64,000 nucleotides of DNA from contig SFFJ01000005.1 of assembly GCA_004557855.1 (NCBI GenBank), forward strand, positions 10,025 to 74,024. The letters run 5' to 3'. Below, one piece after another: positions 49,761-58,176 of this stretch (positions within the stretch are counted from its first letter, which is position 1; each line of letters opens with the position of its first letter). The position numbers were made by a program, and so were the translations under genes. Origin of the DNA: Oscillospiraceae bacterium. GTDB lineage: Bacteria > Bacillota > Clostridia > Oscillospirales > Ruminococcaceae. The notes beneath the pieces were generated by a model. That model saw only the letters and a list, made by a program, of their open reading frames with translations, ran no database searches and was not told the origin of the DNA.

Positions 49761-50381
49761 TTACAGCTCGTCACGGGCGAGGTGCTTCAGGGTGTCCGCT
49801 TCGGTGATCTTGCGGATCACACGGCAGGGATTGCCCGCCGCCAGCACGCCGTCGGGGATATCGTGGGTGACCACGCTGCCGGCGCCGATGACCACATCAT
49901 TGCCGACGGTCACCCCGCCGATGATGGTCACATTGCAGCCGATCCACACATTGTTGCCGATGCGGATGGGCTCGGCGTTTTCGGCGATGGTGGGCAGACC
50001 GTCATCCCCCAGCATCAGCCCCAGCCGTTCATGCGCGATGAGGGGGTGCGAGGCCGCCATCAGCGAAACGTTGGGGGCGATCATTACATTGTCGCCGATA
50101 TAAACATCGGCGTCATCCAGCACGCAGAAATTGTAGTTGGCGAAGAAATCCTCCCCGATGTAGGTGTGGATGCCGTAATTGAACTGCACCGGCGTCTGGA
50201 AGTAGAAACGCTCCCCGATCTTTCCCAAAATCGAGCGCATCAGCCCCGGAATGCGGTCATCGTATTCGTCCAGCGAGTTGACCAGACGGCAGGTTTCATG
50301 GGCTTTGTGCTTGGTGTCCCGCAGCTCCATGGAATTGGGGCGGAACAGCAGCCCGGCTTTGATCCTTTCGGTTTCTTTCAT
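49761..50381 (-). CDS. Maltose/galactoside-type sugar O-acetyltransferase
   Basis: A 206-aa left-handed beta-helix (hexapeptide) acetyltransferase of the Maa/LacA/NodL group: FNYGIHTYIGEDFFANYNFCVLDDADVYIGDNVMIAPNVSL, catalytic His in MAASHPL, and IGNNVWIGCNVTIIGGVTVGNDVVIGAGSVVT. It acetylates sugars with acetyl-CoA. A LacI-type operator dyad overlaps its -10, so sugar induction is likely. AAAGGAG sets the start. Confidence 0.88.
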   Translation of the reverse strand: MKETERIKAGLLFRPNSMELRDTKHKAHETCRLVNSLDEYDDRIPGLMRSILGKIGERFYFQTPVQFNYGIHTYIGEDFFANYNFCVLDDADVYIGDNVMIAPNVSLMAASHPLIAHERLGLMLGDDGLPTIAENAEPIRIGNNVWIGCNVTIIGGVTVGNDVVIGAGSVVTHDIPDGVLAAGNPCRVIRKITEADTLKHLARDEL

Positions 50382-50406
50382 AGCGGCTTCTCCTTTTCTC
50401 CGGTGA

Positions 50407-50425
50407 TGTAACCGGTTACATTATA
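50407..50425 (-). promoter_or_regulatory. LacI-type operator overlapping the -10 of the acetyltransferase gene
   Basis: TGTAACCGGTTACA (50407-50420) is a perfect 14-bp dyad of the LacI/GalR type (central CpG). It overlaps the leftward -10 TATAAT (50425-50420) by one base, so a bound repressor would occupy the transcription start. No LacI-family gene is in the window. Confidence 0.6.
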
Positions 50426-50620
50426 ATTAGAATATAGCACAAATCCGGCGGGTTGTCCAGTAGGGGGCTGGGGATTGGGGCGACTTTTTTGCGGGGGCGG
50501 GGGATGTTTTGCTGAAATCCAAAGCGGCGGACAGGGGGCGAGCGAAGCGAGCCCGCAGAGGGAGGAGGCTGGTGGGGGCGGGGTGGCCGCAGGGTAGTGC
50601 AGGGGAGTGCAGGGGGAAGG

Positions 50621-50705
50621 GCGCCCGCAGGGCGCCCCGGCGAAGCCGGGGCCGGCGGCCTTCGGCCGCCGAAACCGTCCGCAGGACGGTTTGCCCTGCG
50701 GGCGC
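50621..50705. repeat. Cloverleaf-type intergenic element, copy 14
   Basis: Closing arms GCGCCCGCAGGGC (50621-50633) and GCCCTGCGGGCGC (50693-50705) around GCCCCGGC-GAA, CGGCGGCC-TTC and AAACCGTCC-GCA hairpins. Confidence 0.85.
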
Positions 50706-50738
50706 GGGCCCGGTTGGCGCAGGGGGTGGGAGGAGAGA

Positions 50739-50832
50739 GGGCGGGCCGCAGGCCCGGCGGCACAGCCGCCGACACGGGCGGAGCCCGTGTGTTTCGACGC
50801 AGTCGAAACGGCCTACGGCCGCCTGCCCGCCC
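50739..50832. repeat. Cloverleaf-type intergenic element, copy 15
   Basis: Outer GGGCGGGC/GCCCGCCC (50739-50746, 50825-50832) and GGCCGCAGGCC/GGCCTACGGCC (one mismatch) around CGGCGGC-ACA, ACACGGGC-GGA and GTTTCGAC-GCA hairpins. A four-base insertion breaks the outer stem on the right. The remaining 50430-50620 stretch holds only an isolated hairpin (GGGCGAGC-GAA-GCGAGCCC... partial) and no gene. Confidence 0.7.
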
Positions 50833-50893
50833 CCGCACAAAAAGCGGCGCACAGACTGCCGTTAAGCAGAGCCCGTGCGCCGCAGATGCGTTT

Positions 50894-52246
50894 TCAGATC
50901 ACCTTTTGCTTCAGCCATTTCCCGCTGAAATACCGGGGAAGGTAAAAGCCGATGCGGATGAGCCAGTCGGCGACGATGGCCGCCCAGATGCCCATGATGC
51001 CCCACCCGAGGGACACAAACAGATGGCTGCACAGGATGCGTCCCAGCCACATCCCGGTCATGGCGCCGATGAGACAAAACCGCACGTCACCGGCCGCCCG
51101 CAGGCAGGGGGTGATGGTAAAGGCAAGCGGGTACAGCGTCACCACGATGCAGAAATAGAACCGCAGCAGCCGCAGCGCCACCGCCGCGGTTTCGGGCGTC
51201 AGCTTAAATAGGGAAAGGATGGGGCCGGCGAAAAGCAGCGTGCCGCCCGCCGTAATAAACAGGCAGAAATAGGCCAGTCCCACCAGCCACCGGGTGTAAT
51301 ATCTGGCGTCCCCGGTTTTGCCGGCGCCCAGGCATTGCCCCACTATGGGCACCGCCGCCAGGTGGATGGCCGAGGTGGGGATGAGGATGATGCTTTGCAG
51401 GGTGTTCATCACCGCATTGGCGGTAATGGCGGTGGTCGCCAGCGTAGAAACAAGACTGGCCACCAGCAGCTTACCGATATTAAACGCAGCGCTTTCCAGC
51501 CCGCTGGGGATGCCGATATGCAGGATGCGCCGGAACATGGATTTCCGGAAGCGCAGGTCGGCCGGGGAACGCAGCCCCACCGTGCAGTCGGGGCGCAGCA
51601 GCCGCCGGACCATAATGACCGCCCCCAGCACCCGGGCGGCCAGCGTCGCCAGTCCCGCACCCAGTACCTCCAGCCCGAAGCCGTAGATGAGCACGGCGTT
51701 GCCGATGAGATTGAGGACATTGGAGGCGGTGGAAACGGTCATGGAGAGCTTGGAATTGCCCACCGCCCGGAACACCGAGGCACCGACATTATACAGCGCC
51801 AAAAAGGGATAGCTGAAAATGGAGACGGTGAAATAGGTGCGTGCGTAGTCCATCACCTGCGGCTCGATCTGCCCGAAAAGCAGCACCAGGAACTGATCCC
51901 GCAGCAGGAGGAACAACAGCGAAACGACCAGCGAAAAGCCCACCAGCAGCAGGGTAAGCTGCCCCACGCTGCGCCGGGCGTTTTCCTCCTCTCCGTGGCC
52001 GATATACTGCGCCAGCACCACACCGCCGCCGGTGGCCAGCGCCGGGAACAGCCACAGGAATACCGCATTGACCGAATCGATGAGCGACACCCCGGAAACG
52101 GCGGCCTCGCTGCAGGAGGCCACCATGACGGTATCGGCCATGCCGATGGTCATGGCAAGCGCCTGCTCGATCATCAGCGGCACCAGCAGCCGCCGCAGGT
52201 CCTTCCGACTGAACATTCTCTCCAACCTTCGCTTCCCCTTTTCCAT
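50894..52246 (-). CDS. MATE family efflux transporter
   Basis: A 450-aa protein with twelve helices and the pattern of the third MATE group (LLVPLMIEQALAMTIGMADTVMVASCSEAAVSGVSL; second half HIGIPSGLESAAFNIGKLLVASLVSTL). Exports unknown compounds. The N-terminal MEKGKRRLERMFSRKDL is basic. Third MATE gene in the window; no regulator beside it. Confidence 0.88.
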   Translation of the reverse strand: MEKGKRRLERMFSRKDLRRLLVPLMIEQALAMTIGMADTVMVASCSEAAVSGVSLIDSVNAVFLWLFPALATGGGVVLAQYIGHGEEENARRSVGQLTLLLVGFSLVVSLLFLLLRDQFLVLLFGQIEPQVMDYARTYFTVSIFSYPFLALYNVGASVFRAVGNSKLSMTVSTASNVLNLIGNAVLIYGFGLEVLGAGLATLAARVLGAVIMVRRLLRPDCTVGLRSPADLRFRKSMFRRILHIGIPSGLESAAFNIGKLLVASLVSTLATTAITANAVMNTLQSIILIPTSAIHLAAVPIVGQCLGAGKTGDARYYTRWLVGLAYFCLFITAGGTLLFAGPILSLFKLTPETAAVALRLLRFYFCIVVTLYPLAFTITPCLRAAGDVRFCLIGAMTGMWLGRILCSHLFVSLGWGIMGIWAAIVADWLIRIGFYLPRYFSGKWLKQKVI

Positions 52247-52435
52247 AAAAAATCACGAGCCCCTATTGTACCACGCCGCTGCGGGAAATGCAAATGGGGA
52301 AAATGCCCGGCCGGCCGCCGGGGGAAAGCAGTGGAGGGGGGGCGCACCGCAGCGGGGAGGGCTGCCCGGAGGGTAGCGGAGGGTCAGCATGACTCAAGCG
52401 GAGGGGCGCCCGACGAGGCGGTGCCAAGGGTTGCC

Positions 52436-52740
52436 CCGCCGGAGGAGATTGCAGGCTATGTTACAGTCCGGATTTGCGGAGAAACCGCAGCGGGGGAAAA
52501 AGAACGGGCGAACGAATGGTGCGAGGTTTTTTCGGGTGCCGCAAGGCGGGCGGAGCTGCGGTTGGCCGGGGGATGAACCCGCCGGAGGAGATTGCAGGCA
52601 ATGTCACAGTTCGGATTTGCGGAGAAACCGCAGCAGGCGAAAAAACGGGCGAACGAATGGTGCGAGGTTTCTTTCGGGTGCCGCAAGGCGGGCGGAGCTG
52701 CGGTTGGCCGGGGGATTAGCCCGCCGGCAGGCGAGAAGAG
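52436..52740. repeat. 143-bp direct tandem repeat
   Basis: Units start CCGCCGGAGGAGATTGCAGG at 52436 and 52579, with a third partial start (CCGCCGGCAGG) at 52721. Units 1 and 2 differ by scattered substitutions and small indels. Period 143/142 is not a multiple of three. Each unit has a TGCGGAGAAACCGCA hairpin. No gene is supported in 52247-52852. Confidence 0.75.
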
Positions 52741-52852
52741 ACGGTGTCATGTCCATCTGCCGGCAGGCACCCCCGCATAAACCAAAAATGCGCCGAATAT
52801 AGTAGAGTGAAACAATGGGACGGCAGCCCGCCGCCCAACTGCGGAGAGGAGA

Positions 52853-54367
52853 ATGAAAATGGAGCTTGAACTGCGCCGGCAAACCGTCCCAAGCTGTGAA
52901 ACCATACTGGAGGAAACGGCGGAGCAGCCGGTGGAATGTGATGCCCTGCTGCCCGACTACTGCCCCGATATCCGCCGGATCCTGAAATGCACCCTTACCC
53001 CGGTGCCGATGAGCAAGAGCATCACCGCCGGGCGGCTGGAGGCGGAGGGACTGGCCGCCCTCCATGTCCTGTATATTTCCGCCGGGGGCGAGCCCGCCAG
53101 ATGCGAGTACAAGGTCCCCTTTACCCGGACGCTGGAGCTGCACGGCGAAGCCGAGGAGCCCATCCTGACGGTGGAAATGCGGCCGGGGCCGGTCACCTGC
53201 CGGGCGGTCAACCAGCGGCGGCTGGAGATCCGCGGGTCGGTGGTCATTTCGGCGTCGGCGGTGAGCTGCCGCAGGCAGCAGATTTTGGAGAGCAGCGGGG
53301 ATAAGACCATCCAGCTGCGGATGACCGAGCAAAAGGGGACCCGGCTTTCCGGGTGCTTTGACCGGGAGCAGCGGCTGGCCGCCACCACCGTTCTGGAGGG
53401 CAGCGCCGCCCCGCTGGCCCGAGTGCTGCGGTGTGATGCCGCCGTTTCCCGCCGGGAGGAAAAATGGGCGGACGGCAAGCTGACGATAACCGGGGAGGTG
53501 CTGGCGGCCGCCTGTTGCATCGACCAGAACGGGGGCTGGCAGACCGCCGAGTGTACCTTGCCGTTCCGGCTGACGGCGGACTGCCCCGATGCCGCCGACG
53601 CCGAGTTTGACATCCGGTGTGCGGCGCTGATGCCGACCGCCGAGCCGGTGCAGGATGCCGACGGGGAGTACCGGGCATTGGAGTGGGGAGTGACGGTGGC
53701 CGCAGAGGGGAAGCTCTACCGGCCGTATGCCATGACCTGCTGCACCGATGGGTATTCCACGAGATACCGGACCGCCTGCAAGGAAAAAACGCTGCAAACC
53801 ATCGAGCTGGTGAGCCTGTGCCGGGAGACCGAGACCCACCGGGAGACGCTGCCCCTGCCGGAGGCAAGCGGCGAGGTGGCGGCGCTTTGGGTCGGGGTGG
53901 AGGGCTGCACCGCTGCGCCCGACGGCGACGGCCTGCTGGCCGAGGGGCGGCTGGGGCTGACCCTGCTGACCCGGATGGGGGACGGCGAGTATTACAGCTT
54001 TGACAGGACGGTGGCGGTGCAGCACCGCATGCCCGCCGAGGGGGACTGCCGCTGGGAGGCCGGGCTGGAATGCCGCAGCTGCCGCTGGGAGCAGGTAGGA
54101 AACGAGCTGGAGCTGACCTGCGAGCTGGCGTGGCAGGGGGCGGTTTGCCGCACCGGGCGGCTGGCGGCGCTGGAGGAGCTGACGGTGGACGAAACGGCGC
54201 CCAAGGAGGACCGGCTGCCGAGAGGGCTTTATATCTACATGGCGGAGGAGGGCGAGAGCCTGTGGGAGATCGCCCGCCGGTACAATACCAGTGAAGCGAG
54301 GATCCGGGAGGACAACGGCGAAATGGGCGAGTGCTGCCCCGCCGGTCCGCTGCTGATCCCGGTGTAA
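52853..54367 (+). CDS. DUF3794/LysM protein, SipL-like spore coat morphogenesis factor
   Basis: A 504-aa protein: repeated DUF3794 units in the N-terminal two thirds (CDALLPDYCPDIRRILKC at ~30 is the family hallmark) and a C-terminal LysM domain (~445-495, YIYMAEEGESLWEIARRYNTSEARIREDN). SipL of C. difficile has this architecture and binds SpoIVA through LysM. spoIVA is the next gene, supporting the role at the forespore surface. GGAGAGGAG precedes the ATG. Expression is likely mother-cell specific. Confidence 0.85.
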   Translation: MKMELELRRQTVPSCETILEETAEQPVECDALLPDYCPDIRRILKCTLTPVPMSKSITAGRLEAEGLAALHVLYISAGGEPARCEYKVPFTRTLELHGEAEEPILTVEMRPGPVTCRAVNQRRLEIRGSVVISASAVSCRRQQILESSGDKTIQLRMTEQKGTRLSGCFDREQRLAATTVLEGSAAPLARVLRCDAAVSRREEKWADGKLTITGEVLAAACCIDQNGGWQTAECTLPFRLTADCPDAADAEFDIRCAALMPTAEPVQDADGEYRALEWGVTVAAEGKLYRPYAMTCCTDGYSTRYRTACKEKTLQTIELVSLCRETETHRETLPLPEASGEVAALWVGVEGCTAAPDGDGLLAEGRLGLTLLTRMGDGEYYSFDRTVAVQHRMPAEGDCRWEAGLECRSCRWEQVGNELELTCELAWQGAVCRTGRLAALEELTVDETAPKEDRLPRGLYIYMAEEGESLWEIARRYNTSEARIREDNGEMGECCPAGPLLIPV

Positions 54368-54374
54368 GCGGCAG

Positions 54375-54487
54375 ACCGGGCGGCGGCGCCGCGGGGCCCC
54401 CTGCGGGGGCCCCGCGAACCGCCCCGCCCCGCCTCCGGCGGGGCGGGGCGGCAGGCCGGCCGAAGGCCGGCCGCGCCGCCGCCCGGT
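54375..54487. repeat. Cloverleaf-type intergenic element, copy 16
   Basis: Closing arms ACCGGGCGGCGGCGC (54375-54389) and GCGCCGCCGCCCGGT (54473-54487) around CGGGGCCCCC-TGC, a 15-bp hairpin with loop TCC, and GGCCGGCC-GAA. GCCCCCTGCA follows on the right. Lies between sipL-like and spoIVA genes. Confidence 0.85.
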
Positions 54488-54527
54488 TCCTGCCCCCTGC
54501 ACCAAGCCAAAGAAGCAAACGGAGGGA

Positions 54528-56015
54528 ATGAAAATGGCAGCACAAAGCGAGCTTTACCGGGATATAGCCGCCCGGACCGGAGGAGATATCTACATTGGGG
54601 TGGTGGGACCGGTACGCACCGGCAAATCCACCTTTATCAAGCGTTTTATGGAAACCATGGTGCTGCCCCGCATCGAAAGCGAGCCCCGCCGCAGCCGGGC
54701 CGCCGATGAGCTGCCCCAGTCGGCAGCCGGGCGCACCATTATGACCACCGAGCCGAAATTCATCCCCGAGGAGGCCGTCAGCATCACGCTGGAGGGGAAC
54801 ATCAGCCTGCGGGTGCGGATGATCGACTGCGTGGGGTACATTGTGCCCAGCGCACTGGGCTACATAGAAAACCAGCAGCCCCGCATGGTGATGACCCCGT
54901 GGTACGAGCAGGAGGTGCCCTTCAATATGGCGGCGGAGGTGGGCACCCGCAAGGTCATCAACGAGCATTCCACCATCGGGCTGGTGGTCACCACCGACGG
55001 CAGCATCTCCGAGATCCCGCGGGCGGAGTACGAGGAGGCCGAGGGCCGGGCCATACGGGAATTGCAGGCCATCAATAAGCCGTTTGCGGTGGTGCTGAAC
55101 TGCCAAAGCCCCAAAAGCCCGGCGGCAAAGGCGCTGCGTGCCGAGCTGGAGGAGCGCTACGGGGTGCCGGTGGCGGCGGTAAACTGCATGGAGCTGGACG
55201 AGGAGGACATCGCCGGCATACTGGGGAAGGTGCTGGTGCGCTTCCCGCTGAAGGAGGCGGCGCTGGAGATCCCGGCGTGGGCGATGAACCTGCCGCCCGA
55301 CCACTGGCTAAAGGAAAGCCTGTACCGGCAGATCCGGCAGGCGGCCGGGGAGCTGGGCGCCGTGGGCAGCGCCGGCTCCACCCTGAAAAAGCTGGAGGAC
55401 TGCGAATTCGTCAAGGAGAGCCGGGTGCTTTCGGCGGACCTGGGCAGCGGCACGGTGCGCTGCCGGGTGGAGCTGTGCGACGGGCTGTTCTACCGGATTT
55501 TGGGGGAGGCGACGGGGTTGGAAATCACCGACGAGGAGGGGCTGCTGCCCTGCATGGTGGAGCTGGCCGCCGTCAAGAAGAAGTACGAGAAATTTGCCGG
55601 GGCGCTGGATGAGGTGGCGGCGACCGGCTACGGGATCGTCATGCCGACGATGGAGGAGCTGCACCTGGAGGAGCCGGAGATCATGAAGCAGGGCGGGCGG
55701 TACGGTATCCGGCTGCGGGCTTCGGCACCGTCCATCCATTTGATGCAGGCCAACATCACCACCGAGGTGGCGCCGATAGTGGGCAGCGAAAAGCAGAGCG
55801 AGGAGCTGGTGCACTACCTGCTGCAGGAATTCGAGGAGGACCCGGCGAAGATATGGGAGAGCAATATTTTCGGGAAGTCGCTGCACGAGCTGGTGAACGA
55901 GGGGCTGCATAACAAGCTGTACCGGATGCCGGCCGACGCCCGGATGAAGTTGCAGGAGACCATCGAACGGGTCATCAACGAGGGGTGCTCGGGTCTGATC
56001 TGTATTATACTGTGA
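54528..56015 (+). CDS. spoIVA: Stage IV sporulation protein A
   Basis: A 495-aa protein, usual length. Walker A GPVRTGKST (27-35), RTIMTTEPKFIPEEAV, MIDCVGYIVPSALGY and TNDGSI-like TTDGSISEIPR, and the conserved C-terminus ending in a hydrophobic SGLICIIL. SpoIVA is the ATP-hydrolysing cytoskeletal base of the spore coat, polymerising on the forespore. Proof that the organism belongs to a sporulating lineage. CGGAGGG precedes the ATG. Confidence 0.97.
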   Translation: MKMAAQSELYRDIAARTGGDIYIGVVGPVRTGKSTFIKRFMETMVLPRIESEPRRSRAADELPQSAAGRTIMTTEPKFIPEEAVSITLEGNISLRVRMIDCVGYIVPSALGYIENQQPRMVMTPWYEQEVPFNMAAEVGTRKVINEHSTIGLVVTTDGSISEIPRAEYEEAEGRAIRELQAINKPFAVVLNCQSPKSPAAKALRAELEERYGVPVAAVNCMELDEEDIAGILGKVLVRFPLKEAALEIPAWAMNLPPDHWLKESLYRQIRQAAGELGAVGSAGSTLKKLEDCEFVKESRVLSADLGSGTVRCRVELCDGLFYRILGEATGLEITDEEGLLPCMVELAAVKKKYEKFAGALDEVAATGYGIVMPTMEELHLEEPEIMKQGGRYGIRLRASAPSIHLMQANITTEVAPIVGSEKQSEELVHYLLQEFEEDPAKIWESNIFGKSLHELVNEGLHNKLYRMPADARMKLQETIERVINEGCSGLICIIL

Positions 56016-56032
56016 CGGGTTGTGGCGGGATG

Positions 56033-56116
56033 GCGCGGCTGCGCGGGCGGCTTTGCCGCCCGCCGGCGTTCCGCCGGCAGCCCGCCCCCCGCAGGGGGGC
56101 GGGCGCGCAGCCGCGC
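56033..56116. repeat. Cloverleaf-type intergenic element, copy 17
   Basis: Closing arms GCGCGGCTGCGC (56033-56044) and GCGCAGCCGCGC (56105-56116) around GGGCGGC-TTT, GCCGGCG-TTC and AGCCCGCCCCC-CGC type hairpins. The CTGCG core is on the left arm, so this copy is inverted relative to most. Confidence 0.8.
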
Positions 56117-56168
56117 CTGATCCTGCCCCCGGTGCAGGCGTGCGGCAGGGGGACAGGCCTGCCCCCAC

Positions 56169-56290
56169 CGGTGCGGCGATGCGGCCGGCGGCCCCCCTGC
56201 CGGGGGGCCGCCGGCCCTTGGTGCGCCCCCTGCCGGGGGCGCACCGGTTCGCCCGCCCCCCGGCAGGGGGCGGGCGGCATCGCCGCACCG
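56169..56290. repeat. Cloverleaf-type intergenic element, copy 18
   Basis: The largest copy: closing arms CGGTGCGGCGATGC (56169-56182) and GCATCGCCGCACCG (56277-56290) around three long hairpins of 10-12 bp (stems GGCCGGCGGCCCCCC, GGTGCGCCCCC and GCCCGCCCCC types). Copies 17 and 18 are joined by a stretch with GGCAGGGGG/CCTGCCCCC pairing. Confidence 0.8.
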
Positions 56291-56330
56291 TTTGGCGGGG
56301 TGTGCAAGCCGGGGACAGGGGACAGGCCCG

Positions 56331-56453
56331 TTACACCGCAGTCGGCGGGACGGGCGGGGGCTGCGGCTGCGGCAGGGCAGGCGCCGCATCGACCTCCGGG
56401 GTTTGCAGAGGGGCGGCCTCCGGCGCCGGGGCCTGGGTTTTCTTCTCGTCCAT
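56331..56453 (-). CDS. Pro/Ala-rich 40-aa peptide downstream of ferredoxin
   Basis: MDEKKTQAPAPEAAPLQTPE... with a terminal PQPQPPPVPPTAV. GGAGGGG sits 5 bases before the ATG, which lies 2 bases after the ferredoxin stop, so it is probably translated with ferredoxin. Low complexity; function unknown. Confidence 0.45.
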   Translation of the reverse strand: MDEKKTQAPAPEAAPLQTPEVDAAPALPQPQPPPVPPTAV

Positions 56454-56455
56454 CG

Positions 56456-56653
56456 TTACCCCTCCGCCGCGATCACGCTTACCGGGCAGTTCTGCGCCGC
56501 CGCCCGGCACTTTTCCTGCTCCTCCCCGGAAACGGGTGGGTCGCTGACCTCCGCCCTGCCGTCTGCGGCCAGCCGGAATACCGCCGGGCAGACCGAAACG
56601 CACAGCCCGCAGCCGATGCATCCCTCATGGTCCAATGTTACCTTCATGCTCAT
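56456..56653 (-). CDS. Single-cluster [4Fe-4S] ferredoxin
   Basis: A 65-aa protein with CIGCGLCVSVCP (three cluster Cys plus the CP of the second half) and a lone C-terminal CPVSVI giving the fourth ligand, the pattern of monocluster ferredoxins (Pyrococcus/Thermotoga type). Likely an electron carrier for the adjacent hydrogenase. Divergent from the HydABC operon. GGAGG precedes the ATG. Confidence 0.9.
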   Translation of the reverse strand: MSMKVTLDHEGCIGCGLCVSVCPAVFRLAADGRAEVSDPPVSGEEQEKCRAAAQNCPVSVIAAEG

Positions 56654-56810
56654 GCCTCCTTTGGCTTATTATGGATTTTAATGCTGCTAAAATCCTGCTA
56701 TATTTTGTGAAAAAAGCACAAGCCATATGCATTGATTTTCGCCCGAACCGCACCATTTGGGCGGGAGGGTAGAAAATGCGGAATAAAGCCGCAAATCCGC
56801 AAAAAGATTG

Positions 56811-56839
56811 TTGATTTTTGTCATGCGGCTTGCTAAAAT
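56811..56839 (+). promoter_or_regulatory. Promoter of the hydrogenase operon
   Basis: TTGATT (56811-56816), 17-base spacer, TAAAAT (56834-56839), then GGGGGAG and the GTG start at 56873. Confidence 0.55.
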
Positions 56840-56872
56840 GAATTGTATGCTTTTCATAAGGGGGAGTGCACG

Positions 56873-57433
56873 GTGCAGGAGCTTTCGCTCAATATCCTGG
56901 ATATTGCCGAGAACTCGGTCAAGGCCGGCGCCGCGCTTGTCACCGTGGGGGTGTGCTACCGCCCTGCGCAGGACAGGCTCACCGTGACCATTGCCGATGA
57001 CGGCTGCGGCATGGACGCCGAAACGCTGCAAAAGGTCACCGACCCCTTTTACACCACCCGCACCACCCGCCGGGTGGGGATGGGCCTGCCCCTGTGGAAA
57101 ATGGCCGCCGAAATGACCGGCGGTTCGATGACGGTGCAAAGCACGCCGGGGGCCGGGACGGTGGTAACGGCCGTCTTCGGGATGGGACACATAGACCGCC
57201 TGCCGTTGGGCGACCTGCCCCAGACCCTTGTGACCCTCATCGGCGGCAGCCCGGAAATGGATTTCCGGCTGGAATTTGACTACGACGGGCGGCAGTTTGC
57301 GGTGGATACCCGCGAGGTGCGGCAGGTGCTGGGGGAGGATATCCCGCTTTCCGAGCCGGAGGTGCTGGGCTTTATAGCCGGGCAGGCGGCGGAGGGGATA
57401 GCCGAGTGCTGCCCCCGCCCCGAATTACTTTAG
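56873..57433 (+). CDS. HATPase_c-fold ATP-binding protein of the hydrogenase operon
   Basis: A 186-aa protein starting at GTG (GGGGGAG upstream). It has the GHKL ATP-binding boxes: NSVKAGA (N box), DDGCGMD (G1) and GMGLPLWKMAAEMTGGSM (G2). No dimerisation or phospho-acceptor domain, so it resembles anti-sigma/serine-kinase-like proteins. Such genes precede HydABC in many Clostridia; a regulatory role is presumed, not shown. Confidence 0.8.
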   Translation: MQELSLNILDIAENSVKAGAALVTVGVCYRPAQDRLTVTIADDGCGMDAETLQKVTDPFYTTRTTRRVGMGLPLWKMAAEMTGGSMTVQSTPGAGTVVTAVFGMGHIDRLPLGDLPQTLVTLIGGSPEMDFRLEFDYDGRQFAVDTREVRQVLGEDIPLSEPEVLGFIAGQAAEGIAECCPRPELL

Positions 57434-57453
57434 AATTTGTAAAAGGCGCAGGA

Positions 57454-57548
57454 CGGCCCCGCAGTGCTGCGGCGCAGCCGCAGCGACGGGCCGCCGCAGG
57501 CGGCCCGCAGGCCACCCGGCCGCAGGCCGGGCGGCCGCTGCGGGGCCG
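57454..57548. repeat. Cloverleaf-type intergenic element, copy 19
   Basis: Closing arms CGGCCCCGCAG (57454-57464) and CTGCGGGGCCG (57538-57548) around TGCTGCGGC-GCA, CGGGCCGCC-GCA and a 10-bp hairpin with loop GCA. Lies inside the hydrogenase operon, between the HATPase and hydC genes. Confidence 0.8.
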
Positions 57549-57654
57549 GGTCCCCGCGGCGGGCAGGAGCCTGCAAGGAAGATGTGGCAGAAACTACGCT
57601 TTGCGGTAGTTGACGATAACGAGAATATGCCCAGACGAAGGAGGAACCATTCTC

Positions 57655-58176
57655 ATGGCAAAAAGAAAGACCGTCGTGCCGTTCCACGGGACGGCCGAAC
57701 AGGAAAAAGCGCTGCGGGAGCTCATCGCCGCCTGCAAACAGCAGCAGGGTGCGCTGATGCCGGTGCTGCAGGGTGCGCAGGAGATCTACGGCTACTTGCC
57801 CATCGAGGTGCAGACCATCATCGCCGAAGAACTGAATATACCGCTGGCGGAGGTGTACGGCGTGGTGACCTTCTACGCCCAGTTCACCCTGAACCCCCGC
57901 GGGGCTTATAATATCGGCGTGTGCATGGGTACCGCCTGCTACGTAAAGGGCTCCGGTGAGGTGCTGGACCGCATCCAGAAGAAGCTGGGCATCGAGCCCG
58001 GCGGCACCACCCCCGACGGCCGTTTTTCGCTGGAGGCGACCCGCTGCATCGGCGCCTGCGGTCTGGCCCCCGTTATGACCGTCAATGACGAGGTTTACGG
58101 CCGCCTGACCCCCGATGAGGTGGACCTCATTCTGGATAAATACCTGTGGGAATATGAGGGAGGAATAAGCAAATGA
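57655..58176 (+). CDS. hydC: Hydrogenase subunit HydC / NuoE-like [2Fe-2S] protein
   Basis: A 173-aa thioredoxin-like [2Fe-2S] protein of the NuoE/HydC family: helical N-terminus (LMPVLQGAQEIYGYLP), VYGVVTFYAQF, then ligands in CMGTACYVKG and RCIGACGLAP. In HydABC it passes electrons between NADH and the HydB flavin site. AAGGAGG sets ATG 57655. Overlaps the next gene by ATGA. Confidence 0.92.
   Translation: MAKRKTVVPFHGTAEQEKALRELIAACKQQQGALMPVLQGAQEIYGYLPIEVQTIIAEELNIPLAEVYGVVTFYAQFTLNPRGAYNIGVCMGTACYVKGSGEVLDRIQKKLGIEPGGTTPDGRFSLEATRCIGACGLAPVMTVNDEVYGRLTPDEVDLILDKYLWEYEGGISK

Noticed and set aside
52381..52802. Plus-strand open frames through the 143-bp repeat
   Set aside because: The two units are read in different frames (143 is not divisible by three), so no repeated protein is encoded.
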